64,000 nucleotides of DNA, taken from positions 2,604,001-2,668,000 of the forward strand of contig NZ_CP095501.1 in assembly GCF_023100725.1 (NCBI RefSeq), in the 5' to 3' direction. The DNA comes from Arthrobacter antioxidans. GTDB lineage: Bacteria > Actinomycetota > Actinomycetes > Actinomycetales > Micrococcaceae. The notes under the pieces are model-generated. The model made no database searches, was not told the origin of the DNA, and saw only the letters and a program-made list of their open reading frames with translations. The translations under genes were made by a program, and so were the position numbers. The stretch's first letter is position 1. Every line of letters begins with the position of its first letter. Of the stretch, positions 27,081 to 35,877 are shown in pieces.

Positions 27081-28310
27081 CTAGTAGGTCATCTTCTGCG
27101 GTTCGATGGCGCGCACCCACTCGATGATGCCTCCGTCCACCGACCAGACGTCCCGGTGGCCCCTGCTGCGGAGGTGGCGCACGACGTCGGCGGAGCGGAT
27201 CCCGGACTTGCAATGCACGTAGACGGTCCTCGCGCCGTCCACGGCCGCGGCGCCGTCGAGGATCAGGGGCTTCGGGACCAGCACCGCGCCGTCGATGCTC
27301 ACGATCGCGTACTCCTCCGGATTCCGGACGTCCAGCAGGTCGAAATCCGCCGAACCGGCCGATCGCGCGGCGAGGAGCTCCGCAAGTTCCTCGACGGACA
27401 CGGTCGGCACCTCCTCGGCATCCTCCGCCGCAGCGGACGCGGACGTGGAGGCGGACGGGAGTCCGCAGAACTGCTCGTAGTCGATCAGCTCGGTGATGCG
27501 CGGGGCCGTCGGGTCCGGCCTCACGCGCACCTCCCGCCAGCTCATGTCCAGGGCGTCGAACACCAGCACCCGGCCGAGGAGGGTCCTGCCGACGCCGGTG
27601 ATGAGCTTGATGGCCTCGTTCACCATCACGGACCCGATCTGCGCGCACAGGACGCCCAGCACGCCGCCCTCCGCGCAGGAGGGGACGGACCCGGGTGGCG
27701 GGGCATCCGGGTACAGGTCGCGGTAGGTGGGACCGCGGTCCTGCCAGAAGACGCTGACCTGGCCGTCGAACCGCAGGATGGACCCCCAGACGTAGGGCTT
27801 GCCCAGGATGGCTGCCGCGTCGTTGACGAGGTAGCGCGTGGCGAAGTTGTCCGTGCCGTCGACGATGAGGTCGTACCCGGAGAAGAGCGCGAGGGCGTTG
27901 GAGTTGTCGAGCCTCTCCCTGTGCAGGACCACCTCGACCAGCGGGTTCAGCGCGAGGATGCTGTCGCGGGCGGATTCGGCCTTCGGCCGGCCGAGGTCCG
28001 GGACGCCGTGGATGACCTGGCGCTGCAGGTTGGAGAGCTCGACGTCGTCGTCGTCCACGATGCCCAGCGTGCCCACGCCCGCCGCCGCGAGGTACAAGAG
28101 GGCGGGCGAGCCGAGCCCTCCGGCGCCGATCACGAGGACGCGGGCGTTCTTCAGCCGCAACTGAGCCTCGGTGCCGAACCCGGGGATGATGAGGTGCCGC
28201 GAGTAGCGCAGCGTCTCCTCCCGGGTCAGGCTCCCCACGGCGTCGACCAGGGGCGGCAGGCCCGCCGGGCTGTTCTCGGGGGCGTGCGCGGACGAAGTGG
28301 AAGCGGTCAT
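27081..28310 (-). CDS. moeZ: MoeZ-type adenylyltransferase/sulfurtransferase (ThiF/MoeB + rhodanese)
   Basis: 409 aa. The ThiF/MoeB domain carries the ATP motif VIGAGGLGSP and the family SCAEGGVLG cysteine segment. A rhodanese domain follows from about residue 300, with the active cysteine in CKSGIRS. The fusion activates and thiolates sulfur-carrier C-termini, serving molybdopterin, thio-cofactor or CysO-type cysteine synthesis. ATG 28310 is preferred over a TTG at 28316; TACCCT lies 5 nt upstream on the minus strand. Homologous to Rv3206c; no carrier protein gene is adjacent. Confidence 0.93.
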   Translation of the reverse strand: MTASTSSAHAPENSPAGLPPLVDAVGSLTREETLRYSRHLIIPGFGTEAQLRLKNARVLVIGAGGLGSPALLYLAAAGVGTLGIVDDDDVELSNLQRQVIHGVPDLGRPKAESARDSILALNPLVEVVLHRERLDNSNALALFSGYDLIVDGTDNFATRYLVNDAAAILGKPYVWGSILRFDGQVSVFWQDRGPTYRDLYPDAPPPGSVPSCAEGGVLGVLCAQIGSVMVNEAIKLITGVGRTLLGRVLVFDALDMSWREVRVRPDPTAPRITELIDYEQFCGLPSASTSASAAAEDAEEVPTVSVEELAELLAARSAGSADFDLLDVRNPEEYAIVSIDGAVLVPKPLILDGAAAVDGARTVYVHCKSGIRSADVVRHLRSRGHRDVWSVDGGIIEWVRAIEPQKMTY

Positions 28311-28407
28311 GCCCAAGGGTATTCCGCGCCGGCGGGGCCGGGCCAGCCGCGGCAGGTGGGTAAACTGGACCGACGCCCCCCGCCCGCTGAACCGAGGAAC
28401 TCCTGAC

Positions 28408-29028
28408 GTGAGTGTTGAACCGACCGCCGCCGGAAAAGCCGTCCGGCTCCCGCGGGACGAGCGCCGTCGCCAGCTCCTGGCGGCAGCCCAGGAGGTCTTC
28501 GTCGCCCACGGCTACCACGGGGCCGCGATGGACGACATCGCGGTGGCCGCCAGGGTGAGCAAGCCCGTGCTCTACCAGCACTTCCCCGGCAAGCGGGACC
28601 TCTACCTCGCGCTGCTGGACAGCCACCTGGCCGAGCTGACGCAGCTGCTGGTCGACGCGCTGCGCTCCACCGACGACAACAAGCTGCGCGTGCACGCGAC
28701 CATGCGCGCCTACTTCCAGTTCATCGCGCAGGACAGCAGGGCACACCGGCTGGTCTTCGAATCGGACATCAGCAACGAGCCCGACGTCAGCAGCCGGCTG
28801 GAGGCCTTCAACGCCCACTTCGCGGGCGCGATCGCCGGGGTGATCGCCGGCGACACCCAGCTGTCGATGGTGGAGGCGACCCTGCTGGGCCGCGGCCTGG
28901 CCGGCATGGCGCAGATCAGCGCGCGCTACTGGCTGGAGACCGACGGAAGCCTGGACATCGATGCCGCCGCGGAGCTGATCTACCGTTTAGCTTGGCGCGG
29001 AATCAGCCGTTTCCCCAAGGAGATCTAG
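28408..29028 (+). CDS. TetR-family transcriptional regulator
   Basis: 206 aa. The N-terminal helix-turn-helix is clear: RRRQLLAAAQEVF, then AAMDDIAVAARVSKPVLYQHF. GTG 28408 has the ribosome-binding sequence GAGGAA eight bases upstream. The gene is conserved beside DUF3107 in actinobacteria (Rv3208-Rv3208A); the effector and targets are not known. A possible -10 TAAACT lies near 28360 in the gap shared with moeZ. No operator palindrome was found. Confidence 0.9.
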   Translation: MSVEPTAAGKAVRLPRDERRRQLLAAAQEVFVAHGYHGAAMDDIAVAARVSKPVLYQHFPGKRDLYLALLDSHLAELTQLLVDALRSTDDNKLRVHATMRAYFQFIAQDSRAHRLVFESDISNEPDVSSRLEAFNAHFAGAIAGVIAGDTQLSMVEATLLGRGLAGMAQISARYWLETDGSLDIDAAAELIYRLAWRGISRFPKEI

Positions 29029-29076
29029 GGTAGGTTTCGAAGCAGTACCAGGCTCATACAACAGGAGGCACGCGCC

Positions 29077-29298
29077 GTGGAAATCAAGATCGGTATCCAG
29101 AACGTCAACCGGGAGATCATCCTCGAGTCCTCCGAGAGCGCGGACGCCATCGCCGAACTGGTGGGGCAGGCCCTGACGGGGACGGAGCTGCGGCTCAAGG
29201 ATTCCAAGGGCCGCCTCGTGATCGTCCCGACGGGCGTCCTCGGCTATGTCGAGATCGGCGCCGAGGAGACCCGCCGCGTCGGGTTCGGTGCGCTCTAG
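29077..29298 (+). CDS. DUF3107 small protein
   Basis: 73 aa, start ATG 29077 with AGGAGG upstream (29063-29068), one of the best ribosome-binding sites in the window. It is the homologue of M. tuberculosis TB9.4 (Rv3208A). It is acidic and soluble with no membrane segment; the family is conserved but of unknown function. It lies 48 bp after the TetR gene on the same strand and is probably co-transcribed. Confidence 0.92.
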   Translation: MEIKIGIQNVNREIILESSESADAIAELVGQALTGTELRLKDSKGRLVIVPTGVLGYVEIGAEETRRVGFGAL

Positions 29299-29345
29299 CA
29301 GGACCCGATACCCGCACGACCGCCGGTGAGCAGCAGGACCGGCGA

Positions 29346-29382
29346 CAGGAGGACCCGCAGCCACCGGCTGCGGGTCCTCCTG
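29346..29382. terminator. Bidirectional hairpin terminator
   Basis: 17-bp perfect arms (29346-29362 and 29366-29382) with the loop ACC, between the convergent DUF3107 and ferritin-like genes. Confidence 0.8.
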
Positions 29383-29397
29383 CGTCGGGGCCGTTTC

Positions 29398-30264
29398 CTA
29401 CGCGGTGAGCCCCAGCGCGCTCATGCGCCGCGAGTGGTTGCGGGTGAGCTGGGAGTACAGCGCCGTCGAGTGCTGCGTGTGGGCCGCGTCGGCGAACAGG
29501 ATCCCTGCCAGGTACTCGCGTTCGATGCCCACGCGCTGCGCCTGGGTCAGCGCCTCGCCCACGAGCCGGCGCCCCCAGAGGGCGAGGCGGGATGCGAGGC
29601 GGGGATCGTCGGAGAGTGCCTCCTTCAGGCGGCGCTGCAGGTGGGCGGCCCCCTCCCCGGAGTCGATGGTGCAGAGGAGCTCACGCGTGCGCGGATCGAG
29701 GGTGTCCGCCAGTGAGCGGTAGAAGTCCCCGGAGAAGGCGTCGAGGACGTAGGCCTTCATGAGCGACTCGTACCAGTCGCCCGGGCGGGTGCGTTCGTGG
29801 AAGGCGTCGATCGAGGCCTGGAAGGGTGCCATCGCCTCCTCGATCGTGACGCCCAGCCCGGCCACGAACCGGCCCACCAGCTCGAAGTGCTCGAACTCCT
29901 GGACGGCGAGGCGGCCGAGGCTCGCACGGTCGGCGAGGCTCGGGGAGAACCGTGCGTCCGAGGACAGGCGCTCGAAGCCGGACAGTTCCCCGTAGGCGAC
30001 GACGCCGAGCAGGTCGGTGACGAAGCGCGCATAGACGGGATTCGCCAGCGCGTCCTCGGCGGTGGCCGGAACGGTGCCCGCCGCGGCCTGGGCCGCGGGG
30101 ACCGGAGACGCATCGCCCGCCTGCGCAGCGGTGCCACTCGTGGCACCGGCGGGAGCCGGCGCGGCGGGCTGGCTCCCGGGCGCGGCCTCCGGGGGCCGGG
30201 CGGACCCGGCCCGGTTCCGTTCGGTTGCCGAGAGGGCGGTGCTGTCGGAGGAGCCGTTGTTCAT
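29398..30264 (-). CDS. Ferritin-like fold protein
   Basis: 288 aa. The first 75 residues are an Ala/Pro/Gly-rich flexible leader, followed by a four-helix ferritin-like domain (MiaE/ferritin-like group). Candidate metal ligands are Glu in GELSGFE, and Glu and His in FEHFEL. ATG 30264 lies 7 nt after TAGTGT (30272-30277, minus strand), a leaderless-type start. It corresponds to Rv3210c, which also precedes an RhlE-type helicase. Function is unknown. Confidence 0.82.
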   Translation of the reverse strand: MNNGSSDSTALSATERNRAGSARPPEAAPGSQPAAPAPAGATSGTAAQAGDASPVPAAQAAAGTVPATAEDALANPVYARFVTDLLGVVAYGELSGFERLSSDARFSPSLADRASLGRLAVQEFEHFELVGRFVAGLGVTIEEAMAPFQASIDAFHERTRPGDWYESLMKAYVLDAFSGDFYRSLADTLDPRTRELLCTIDSGEGAAHLQRRLKEALSDDPRLASRLALWGRRLVGEALTQAQRVGIEREYLAGILFADAAHTQHSTALYSQLTRNHSRRMSALGLTA

Positions 30265-30271
30265 TCTGCTA

Positions 30272-30277
30272 ACACTA
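30272..30277 (-). promoter_or_regulatory. -10 box of the ferritin-like gene (leaderless)
   Basis: TAGTGT on the minus strand, 7 nt before ATG 30264. Confidence 0.5.
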
Positions 30278-30491
30278 CGCACTCCGAAAGGTGCGGCAAG
30301 CGGCCCCGCCCCGCCGGGGGATCCCGCCGTCGCCGTCCCGGACGGTCCGGGCCTCGTCCTGCCGGTCGAGCAGGCGGAGGGACCGGACACGCGGCGGCGC
30401 CGCGTGCTGAAGGCCGTGGAGTCGCTTCGCCCCCGGGAGTCCTGGAACCCGGCGGCGCCTTGTGCGACTGCCGGATCCCTGTGACGTGCAT

Positions 30492-30497
30492 TACCGT
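30492..30497 (+). promoter_or_regulatory. -10 box of the RNB ribonuclease gene (leaderless)
   Basis: TACCGT, 7 nt before GTG 30505; this decides that start over the in-frame ATG 30520. Confidence 0.5.
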
Positions 30498-30504
30498 ATT
30501 GCCT

Positions 30505-32004
30505 GTGCCCGCACAGCATATGGACCTCAGGGATCGGGAGTCCCACCAGCGCCTCACCGAGTCGCTGCGATCCCTGCGTGAGGAACTCGGCATCCGCGAG
30601 CAGTTCCCCGAGGAGGTCCTGCGGGAGGCGGACACCTCGGTCGCCGCGCACACCCTGCCGTCCACCGACCTCCGTGCCCTGCCCTTCCTCACGATCGACC
30701 CGCCCGGCTCCACCGACCTCGACCAGGCCGTCCACTTCGCGCGCCGGAGCTCCGGCGCCGCAGGGTACGAGGTCCGGTACGCCATCGCCGACGTCCCGCT
30801 CTTCGTCGGTGCCGGTGGGGCGATCGACGCCGAGGCGAGGCTCCGCGGGCAGACCCTGTACGCGCCGGACGGGCGGATCTCGCTCCACCCGGAGGTCATC
30901 TCGGAGGACGCGGCGAGCCTGCTCCCGGACCGCGACCGCCCCGCGTTCGTGTGGCACTTCCTGCTGGACGCCGCCGCGGAGGTCGAATCCGCCACGGTCC
31001 GCCGCGCCACCGTCCGCAGCCGCCGTCAACTCACGTATGCGCAGGTGCAGGCGGAGATCGACGCCGGCACCGCGGACGGGCAGCTCACGCTCCTGCAGGA
31101 GATCGGCCTGCTCCGCATCCGGCAGGAACTCGCCCGCGGGGGCGCGAGCCTCAACCTGCCACGCCAGGAGATCATCTACGCCGGCGGAAGCTACGGCATC
31201 GTCACGGAACCGGCCCTGCCGTGCGAGGACTGGAACGCCCAGATCTCACTCATGACGGGCATGGCCGCGGCACGCATGATGATCGACGGCGGCATCGGCA
31301 TCCTGCGGACCATGCCCGCGCCGGACGACGGCGCCCTCGGCAAGTTCCGGCGCCAGTCCGAGGCGCTCGACCACCCCTGGCCCGCGCACATGCCCTACGG
31401 GGCCTTCCTCCGCACCCTCGACGTCACCGTCCCCCGCCAGCTGGCCCTCATGCATGCCGCGGCGTCGCTGTTCCGCGGCGCGGGGTACACGGCGTTCGAC
31501 GGAGAGGTGCCGGACGCCGTCGTGCAGTCGGCCATCGCCGCGCCGTACGCGCATGCCACCGCTCCCCTGCGGCGGCTCGTGGACCGCTTCGTGCTCGTGA
31601 CGTGCGAGTCGCTGTGCAGGGGCACCGAGGTGCCGGCCTGGGTGCGGGCGGCCCTGCCCGAGCTCAACGCACTCATGGCGTCCTCGAACCAGACGGCCTC
31701 GCGCCTCGATTCGGGGGCCATGGACGCGGTGCAGGCTGCGCTGCTGAGCAACCGCATCGGCGAGGCCTTCTCCGCCGTCGTCCTGCAGGGCTCTCCCCCG
31801 GCGATCGAGGAGGCCCCCGGGAAGCAGGCACCCCGCCTGTCCGGGACCGTGCAGATCACCGACCCCGCGCTCGAGGCGACGTGCTACGGCGAACTGGCGG
31901 CCGGCGAGCGCGTCACGGTGGTCCTGCTGGAAGCGGACATCGCGCGCCGGCGCATCCGCTTCGAGGTGAAGCCGACGGACGCGCCCGCACGGAGCCCGCG
32001 ATGA
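30505..32004 (+). CDS. RNB-domain ribonuclease (RNase II/R family), short form
   Basis: 499 aa. It has the RNB catalytic domain with the signature TIDPPGSTDLDQAVHF. In RNase II four Asp residues stand in this motif; three are kept and the fourth is Gln here. No cold-shock domains or C-terminal S1 domain of the usual kind are recognisable, so it is shorter than RNase II/R (over 640 aa). It should degrade RNA 3' to 5' if active. It is divergent from the ferritin-like gene and upstream of an RNA helicase gene. Confidence 0.88.
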   Translation: MPAQHMDLRDRESHQRLTESLRSLREELGIREQFPEEVLREADTSVAAHTLPSTDLRALPFLTIDPPGSTDLDQAVHFARRSSGAAGYEVRYAIADVPLFVGAGGAIDAEARLRGQTLYAPDGRISLHPEVISEDAASLLPDRDRPAFVWHFLLDAAAEVESATVRRATVRSRRQLTYAQVQAEIDAGTADGQLTLLQEIGLLRIRQELARGGASLNLPRQEIIYAGGSYGIVTEPALPCEDWNAQISLMTGMAAARMMIDGGIGILRTMPAPDDGALGKFRRQSEALDHPWPAHMPYGAFLRTLDVTVPRQLALMHAAASLFRGAGYTAFDGEVPDAVVQSAIAAPYAHATAPLRRLVDRFVLVTCESLCRGTEVPAWVRAALPELNALMASSNQTASRLDSGAMDAVQAALLSNRIGEAFSAVVLQGSPPAIEEAPGKQAPRLSGTVQITDPALEATCYGELAAGERVTVVLLEADIARRRIRFEVKPTDAPARSPR

Positions 32005-32027
32005 CGCCGCGCAGGGGACGGGCAGGG

Positions 32028-32262
32028 TAGTCTTGGCGTGTAGTAATGGATGCCCGGTCGTTATCCCTCGATAACCCGCAGTACCTACTCGATCCCGAGT
32101 TTCCCCGCAGGCGCAGGTCTCACTCCGCCGCCCGCACGCAGTCGCAAGCCCGCGATCGGCTTCCACTGGACGCCCTGCGCCCGCCGATAGGCTCCGCACC
32201 GGATGAAACCCATCCGATCCGTCGAGCCTCAGCGGCCGCTCGGCCTGAATGAACGGTAGAAC
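32028..32262 (+). promoter_or_regulatory. Putative promoter and long leader of the rhlE-type gene
   Basis: TAGTCT at 32028-32033 could be a -10, giving a leader of about 220 nt before GTG 32263. Within it GTTATC/GATAAC (32060-32065, 32070-32075) forms a small hairpin. A 68-codon open frame runs 32046-32252, ending 10 bp before the helicase start. It has no ribosome-binding site and resembles no known protein; I do not call it a gene. Confidence 0.35.
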
Positions 32263-34035
32263 GTGCAGAACACACACCACGATACGAACCCAGGCGCCGG
32301 CGACACCGCGGCGGCCGACGGCCACCACCTCGTCGCGGACAACTCCCCCGACGCCATCGACGTCGAGGAGACGCTGGTCAGCACCGCGGAGCCGCACGCG
32401 GCCGTGCCGGAGACCTTCGCGGACTTCAACGTCCGCCCCGACATCGTCGAGTCCCTCGCCGACGCCGGCATCATCCACCCGTTCCCGATCCAGGCGATGA
32501 CCCTGTCGATCGCCCTGGGCGGCCACGACATCATCGGCCAGGCGAAGACCGGCACGGGCAAGACCCTCGGGTTCGGCATCCCTGCGATCCAGCGCGTCGT
32601 CGGCCCCGAGGACGAGGGCTACGACCGGCTCCCGGTCCCCGGCGCCCCGCAGGCGCTCGTCGTCGTCCCGACCCGCGAGCTCGCGGTCCAGGTCGCGAGC
32701 GACCTGACGACGGCGGCGAAGAAGCGCAACGCGCGCATCGTCACCATCTACGGCGGACGCGCGTACGAGCCCCAGATCGAGGCCATCCAGAAGGGCGTCG
32801 AGATCGTCGTCGGAACGCCCGGGCGCCTGATCGACCTGTACAAGCAGAAGCTGCTCGTCCTCAAGAACGTGAAGATCGTGGTGCTGGACGAGGCCGACGA
32901 GATGCTGGACCTCGGCTTCCTGCCCGACGTCGAGACGCTCATCGCCGCGACGCCCCCGGTGCGCCAGACACTCCTGTTCTCCGCGACCATGCCCGGCCCC
33001 GTCATCGCGATGGCCCGCCGGTACATGACGCAGCCCACGCACATCCGGGCCGCGGACCCCGAGGACGAGGGCATCACCAAGAAGGACATCCGCCAGGTCA
33101 TCTACCGTGCCCACAACCTGGACAAGGCCGAGGTCGTCGCCCGGATCCTCCAGTCCCGGCACCGCGGACGCACGATCATCTTCTGCAAGACCAAGCGCAC
33201 CGCCGCGAAGCTCTCCGAGGAGCTCATCGACCGCGGCTTCGCCGCCGGCGCCATCCACGGCGACCTCGGCCAGGGCGCCCGCGAGCAGGCGCTGCGTGCC
33301 TTCCGCGGCGACAAGATCGACGTCCTCGTCGCCACCGAGGTGGCCGCCCGCGGCATCGACGTCGAGGACATCACCCACGTCATCAACTACCAGTGCCCCG
33401 AGGACGAGAAGGCCTACCTGCACCGCGTGGGCCGTACGGGCCGCGCCGGCAAGAAGGGCACGGCGGTCACCTTCGTGGACTGGGACGACCTCCCGCGCTG
33501 GGGGCTCATCAACAAGGCCCTCGGACTCGACGCCCCGGAGCCGGTGGAGACCTACTCGTCGTCACCGCACCTGTACCTGGAGCTCGACATCCCGGAGGGC
33601 ACCAGGGGACGCCTGCCCCGCAAGGACCGCAGGCTCGCGGGCATCAACGCCGAGGTGCTCGAGGACCTCGGGGAGACCGGCAAGCGCGGCGGCGGACGCC
33701 CTGATGCACGGAGCGACGGCAGGAACGAGGGCGGACGCGACAGCGGACGCGGGCGGTCGCAGTCCGGTGGCCGCGGCCAGCGCCGCGACGGCGACGCAGG
33801 CGACGGGTCGGGCGGGGGCTCGCGCGGCTCGCGCGGCCGCGGAGGCAACCGGAGCCAGGACACCGACGCGCCGGCAGGCCAGGACGCCCAGGCAGCATCG
33901 GACGGCGCCGCCAGCGGTGGCGGACGCCGACGGGCCGAGGGCGACGCGCCGTCGGGTGACCGGCCGCGCCGCAGCCGGACCCGCCGCCGCAACGGCGAGG
34001 TCGTCGCGAATCCTGCCGGCGGCGCAGACGACTAG
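32263..34035 (+). CDS. rhlE: DEAD-box RNA helicase (RhlE-type)
   Basis: 590 aa. Motifs in order: the Q motif region, AKTGTGKT (motif I), PTRELA, TPGR, DEAD, SAT, ARGID and HRVGRTGRA. The last about 150 residues are Arg/Gly/Ser/Asp-rich repeats, a disordered RNA-binding tail. It remodels structured RNA, for example in ribosome assembly or decay; the upstream ribonuclease gene is a plausible functional partner. Homologous to Rv3211. GTG 32263 begins the family-type N-terminus. Confidence 0.93.
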   Translation: MQNTHHDTNPGAGDTAAADGHHLVADNSPDAIDVEETLVSTAEPHAAVPETFADFNVRPDIVESLADAGIIHPFPIQAMTLSIALGGHDIIGQAKTGTGKTLGFGIPAIQRVVGPEDEGYDRLPVPGAPQALVVVPTRELAVQVASDLTTAAKKRNARIVTIYGGRAYEPQIEAIQKGVEIVVGTPGRLIDLYKQKLLVLKNVKIVVLDEADEMLDLGFLPDVETLIAATPPVRQTLLFSATMPGPVIAMARRYMTQPTHIRAADPEDEGITKKDIRQVIYRAHNLDKAEVVARILQSRHRGRTIIFCKTKRTAAKLSEELIDRGFAAGAIHGDLGQGAREQALRAFRGDKIDVLVATEVAARGIDVEDITHVINYQCPEDEKAYLHRVGRTGRAGKKGTAVTFVDWDDLPRWGLINKALGLDAPEPVETYSSSPHLYLELDIPEGTRGRLPRKDRRLAGINAEVLEDLGETGKRGGGRPDARSDGRNEGGRDSGRGRSQSGGRGQRRDGDAGDGSGGGSRGSRGRGGNRSQDTDAPAGQDAQAASDGAASGGGRRRAEGDAPSGDRPRRSRTRRRNGEVVANPAGGADD

Positions 34036-34041
34036 CGCTCG

Positions 34042-34911
34042 GTGACCGAGCTTCCTGCGCCGTCCGAGGTTCCCGCCTGGAGCCCGGACGGCGCCAACCT
34101 CGTCGTGCACGCGGACAACGCGGAGTACCTCGCCCTGCTGCCCGACGCCGCCTTCACCATGATCTACGTCGATCCGCCGTTCAACACCGGGCGGGTCCAG
34201 CGCCGCCAGCAGACCACCATGGTGCGGGCGGTCGGAGGATCCGGAGACCGTGTGGGGTTCAAGGGCATGTCCTACTCGACGGTCAAGGGGGTGCTCGCGA
34301 GCTACGACGACGCCTTCGAGGACTACTGGGACTTCCTGGCGCCGCGCCTCGCCGAGGCCTGGCGGCTCCTCGCCGACGACGGCACCCTCTACGTGCACCT
34401 GGACTACCGCGAGGTGCACTACGCCAAGGTGATGCTGGACGCCCTGTTCGGGCGGGAGTCCTTCCTGAACGAGATCATCTGGGCCTACGACTACGGTGCC
34501 CGGGCGAAGCGCAGGTGGCCCGCGAAGCACGACAACATCCTCGTGTACGTGAAGAACCCGTCCGGTTACCACTTCGACAGCGCCGAGGTGGACCGCGAGC
34601 CGTACATGGCACCGGGCCTGGTGACGGCCGAGAAGGCGGCCCTCGGCAAACTGCCGACGGACGTCTGGTGGCACACCATCGTGTCTCCCACGGGCCGGGA
34701 GAAGACGGGTTACCCCACCCAGAAGCCGGAGGGCCTGCTGCGCCGCGCGGTGGCGGCGAGCAGCCGTGAGGGCGACTGGGTGCTGGACTTCTTCGCAGGG
34801 TCGGGGACGCTCGGCGCCGTCGCGGGGAAACTGGGGCGTCGCTTCGTGTGCGTGGACAGCAACCCGCAGGCCATCGACGTCATGCGTACCCGCCTGGCGG
34901 CCTGGACCTGA
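34042..34911 (+). CDS. Solitary site-specific DNA methyltransferase (beta class, N6-A/N4-C type)
   Basis: 289 aa. Motif IV is DPPFNTG near residue 47, and motif I (FFAGSGT) is near the C-terminus. The order IV then I puts it in the beta class, which includes CcrM and many type III and type II modifiers. SAM-dependent base methylation is expected; the recognition sequence cannot be read. No restriction gene is adjacent, so it appears to be an orphan. GTG 34042 follows the rhlE-type stop by 6 bp, suggesting co-transcription. Confidence 0.88.
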   Translation: MTELPAPSEVPAWSPDGANLVVHADNAEYLALLPDAAFTMIYVDPPFNTGRVQRRQQTTMVRAVGGSGDRVGFKGMSYSTVKGVLASYDDAFEDYWDFLAPRLAEAWRLLADDGTLYVHLDYREVHYAKVMLDALFGRESFLNEIIWAYDYGARAKRRWPAKHDNILVYVKNPSGYHFDSAEVDREPYMAPGLVTAEKAALGKLPTDVWWHTIVSPTGREKTGYPTQKPEGLLRRAVAASSREGDWVLDFFAGSGTLGAVAGKLGRRFVCVDSNPQAIDVMRTRLAAWT

Positions 34912-35014
34912 CGCCGCCGCGGGCCGGGCCGTCCCCCGGTCTGCCGCCCACGTGGGGGCGTACCGGCCGGAGGAAGACGCGTACCACGCCACGCCGATCC
35001 TTCGCGCTCGAGTG

Positions 35015-35043
35015 TTTACAGTGCCTCCCGGCAGTCGTAGTGT
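35015..35043 (+). promoter_or_regulatory. Promoter of the polysaccharide deacetylase gene
   Basis: -35 TTTACA (35015-35020), 17-bp spacer, -10 TAGTGT (35038-35043). This is the best sigma-70-type promoter in the window, with a leader of about 45 nt before ATG 35094. Confidence 0.6.
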
Positions 35044-35093
35044 GCTCCTCGAGCACGGCTGGACCCAACTGTCGAGAACGGGAGCTGAGCACC

Positions 35094-35837
35094 ATGAAGA
35101 AGAACAAGATCGCCGTCACCGCCCTGGCCGTCGCGAGCCTGGTCCTCGCACTGCTGGTCGGCGGCCCCATGTCACCGGCACAGGCCGCCGACAAGCCCCT
35201 CATCGGCCTGACCTTCGACGACGGGCCCACGCCCCAGCGCACCGCGTTCGTCCTCGAGGTCCTCAAGCAGAAGAACGTCAAGGCGACGTTCTTCGTCCAG
35301 GGCTCCAACGCGCAGCAGTACCCCGACCTCCTCCGCCGGATCAAGGCCGAGGGGCACGTGATCGGCAACCACTCGTGGGACCACCCCGATTTCACCGGGA
35401 TCAGCGCGTCGAGGCAGAAGCAGCAGATCGACCGCACCAACGCTGCCATCGAGGCCATCACCGGTGAGACCCCCGCACTCATGCGCTTCCCGTACGGCAA
35501 CAGCACCTCCTACGCGACGAACTACCTCACCAGCATCGGCATGAGCGGTGGCGTCCTCTGGCGGTGGGACGTCGGCAATCCCGGCGACTTCGAATGCCCC
35601 GGTGCGGCGGGCGTCCAGGAGTTCGTGATGGCGGAGGCGGCGCCCGGCGCGATCATCCTGCTCCACGACGCGGAGGACGTCCTGTCCTGCCCCGCGTCGC
35701 AGTGGACCTACCTGGCGTCCACCATCGACGCACTGCGGGCCGAGGGCTACGAGTTCGGGGTGGTCGCACCCTCGTCCACGCCCAACCCGGTCAATCAGGG
35801 CTCGCCGGCCGTCGTGGTCGCACCTGCCGCGCGGTGA
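35094..35837 (+). CDS. Secreted polysaccharide deacetylase (NodB homology, CE4)
   Basis: 247 aa. A Sec signal peptide of about 33 residues ends at AQA-A. CE4 motifs: TFDDGP (catalytic and metal Asp), HSWDH (metal His pair), RFPYG and LLHD. It should remove N- or O-acetyl groups from peptidoglycan or another extracellular glycan. A GGGAGC ribosome-binding sequence precedes ATG 35094. Both the signal peptide and catalytic set are intact. Confidence 0.93.
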   Translation: MKKNKIAVTALAVASLVLALLVGGPMSPAQAADKPLIGLTFDDGPTPQRTAFVLEVLKQKNVKATFFVQGSNAQQYPDLLRRIKAEGHVIGNHSWDHPDFTGISASRQKQQIDRTNAAIEAITGETPALMRFPYGNSTSYATNYLTSIGMSGGVLWRWDVGNPGDFECPGAAGVQEFVMAEAAPGAIILLHDAEDVLSCPASQWTYLASTIDALRAEGYEFGVVAPSSTPNPVNQGSPAVVVAPAAR

Positions 35838-35843
35838 TCCCGC

Positions 35844-35868
35844 CGGTGACGGAGGCCCTCCGTCACCG
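35844..35868. terminator. Hairpin between convergent deacetylase and PHP genes
   Basis: 11-bp perfect arms (35844-35854, 35858-35868) around GCC. Confidence 0.7.
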
Positions 35869-35877
35869 CCCCGGGTC

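Noticed and set aside
32046..32252. 68-codon open frame before the RhlE-type gene as a gene
   Set aside because: No ribosome-binding site, no family resemblance and biased composition; kept only as part of the leader.
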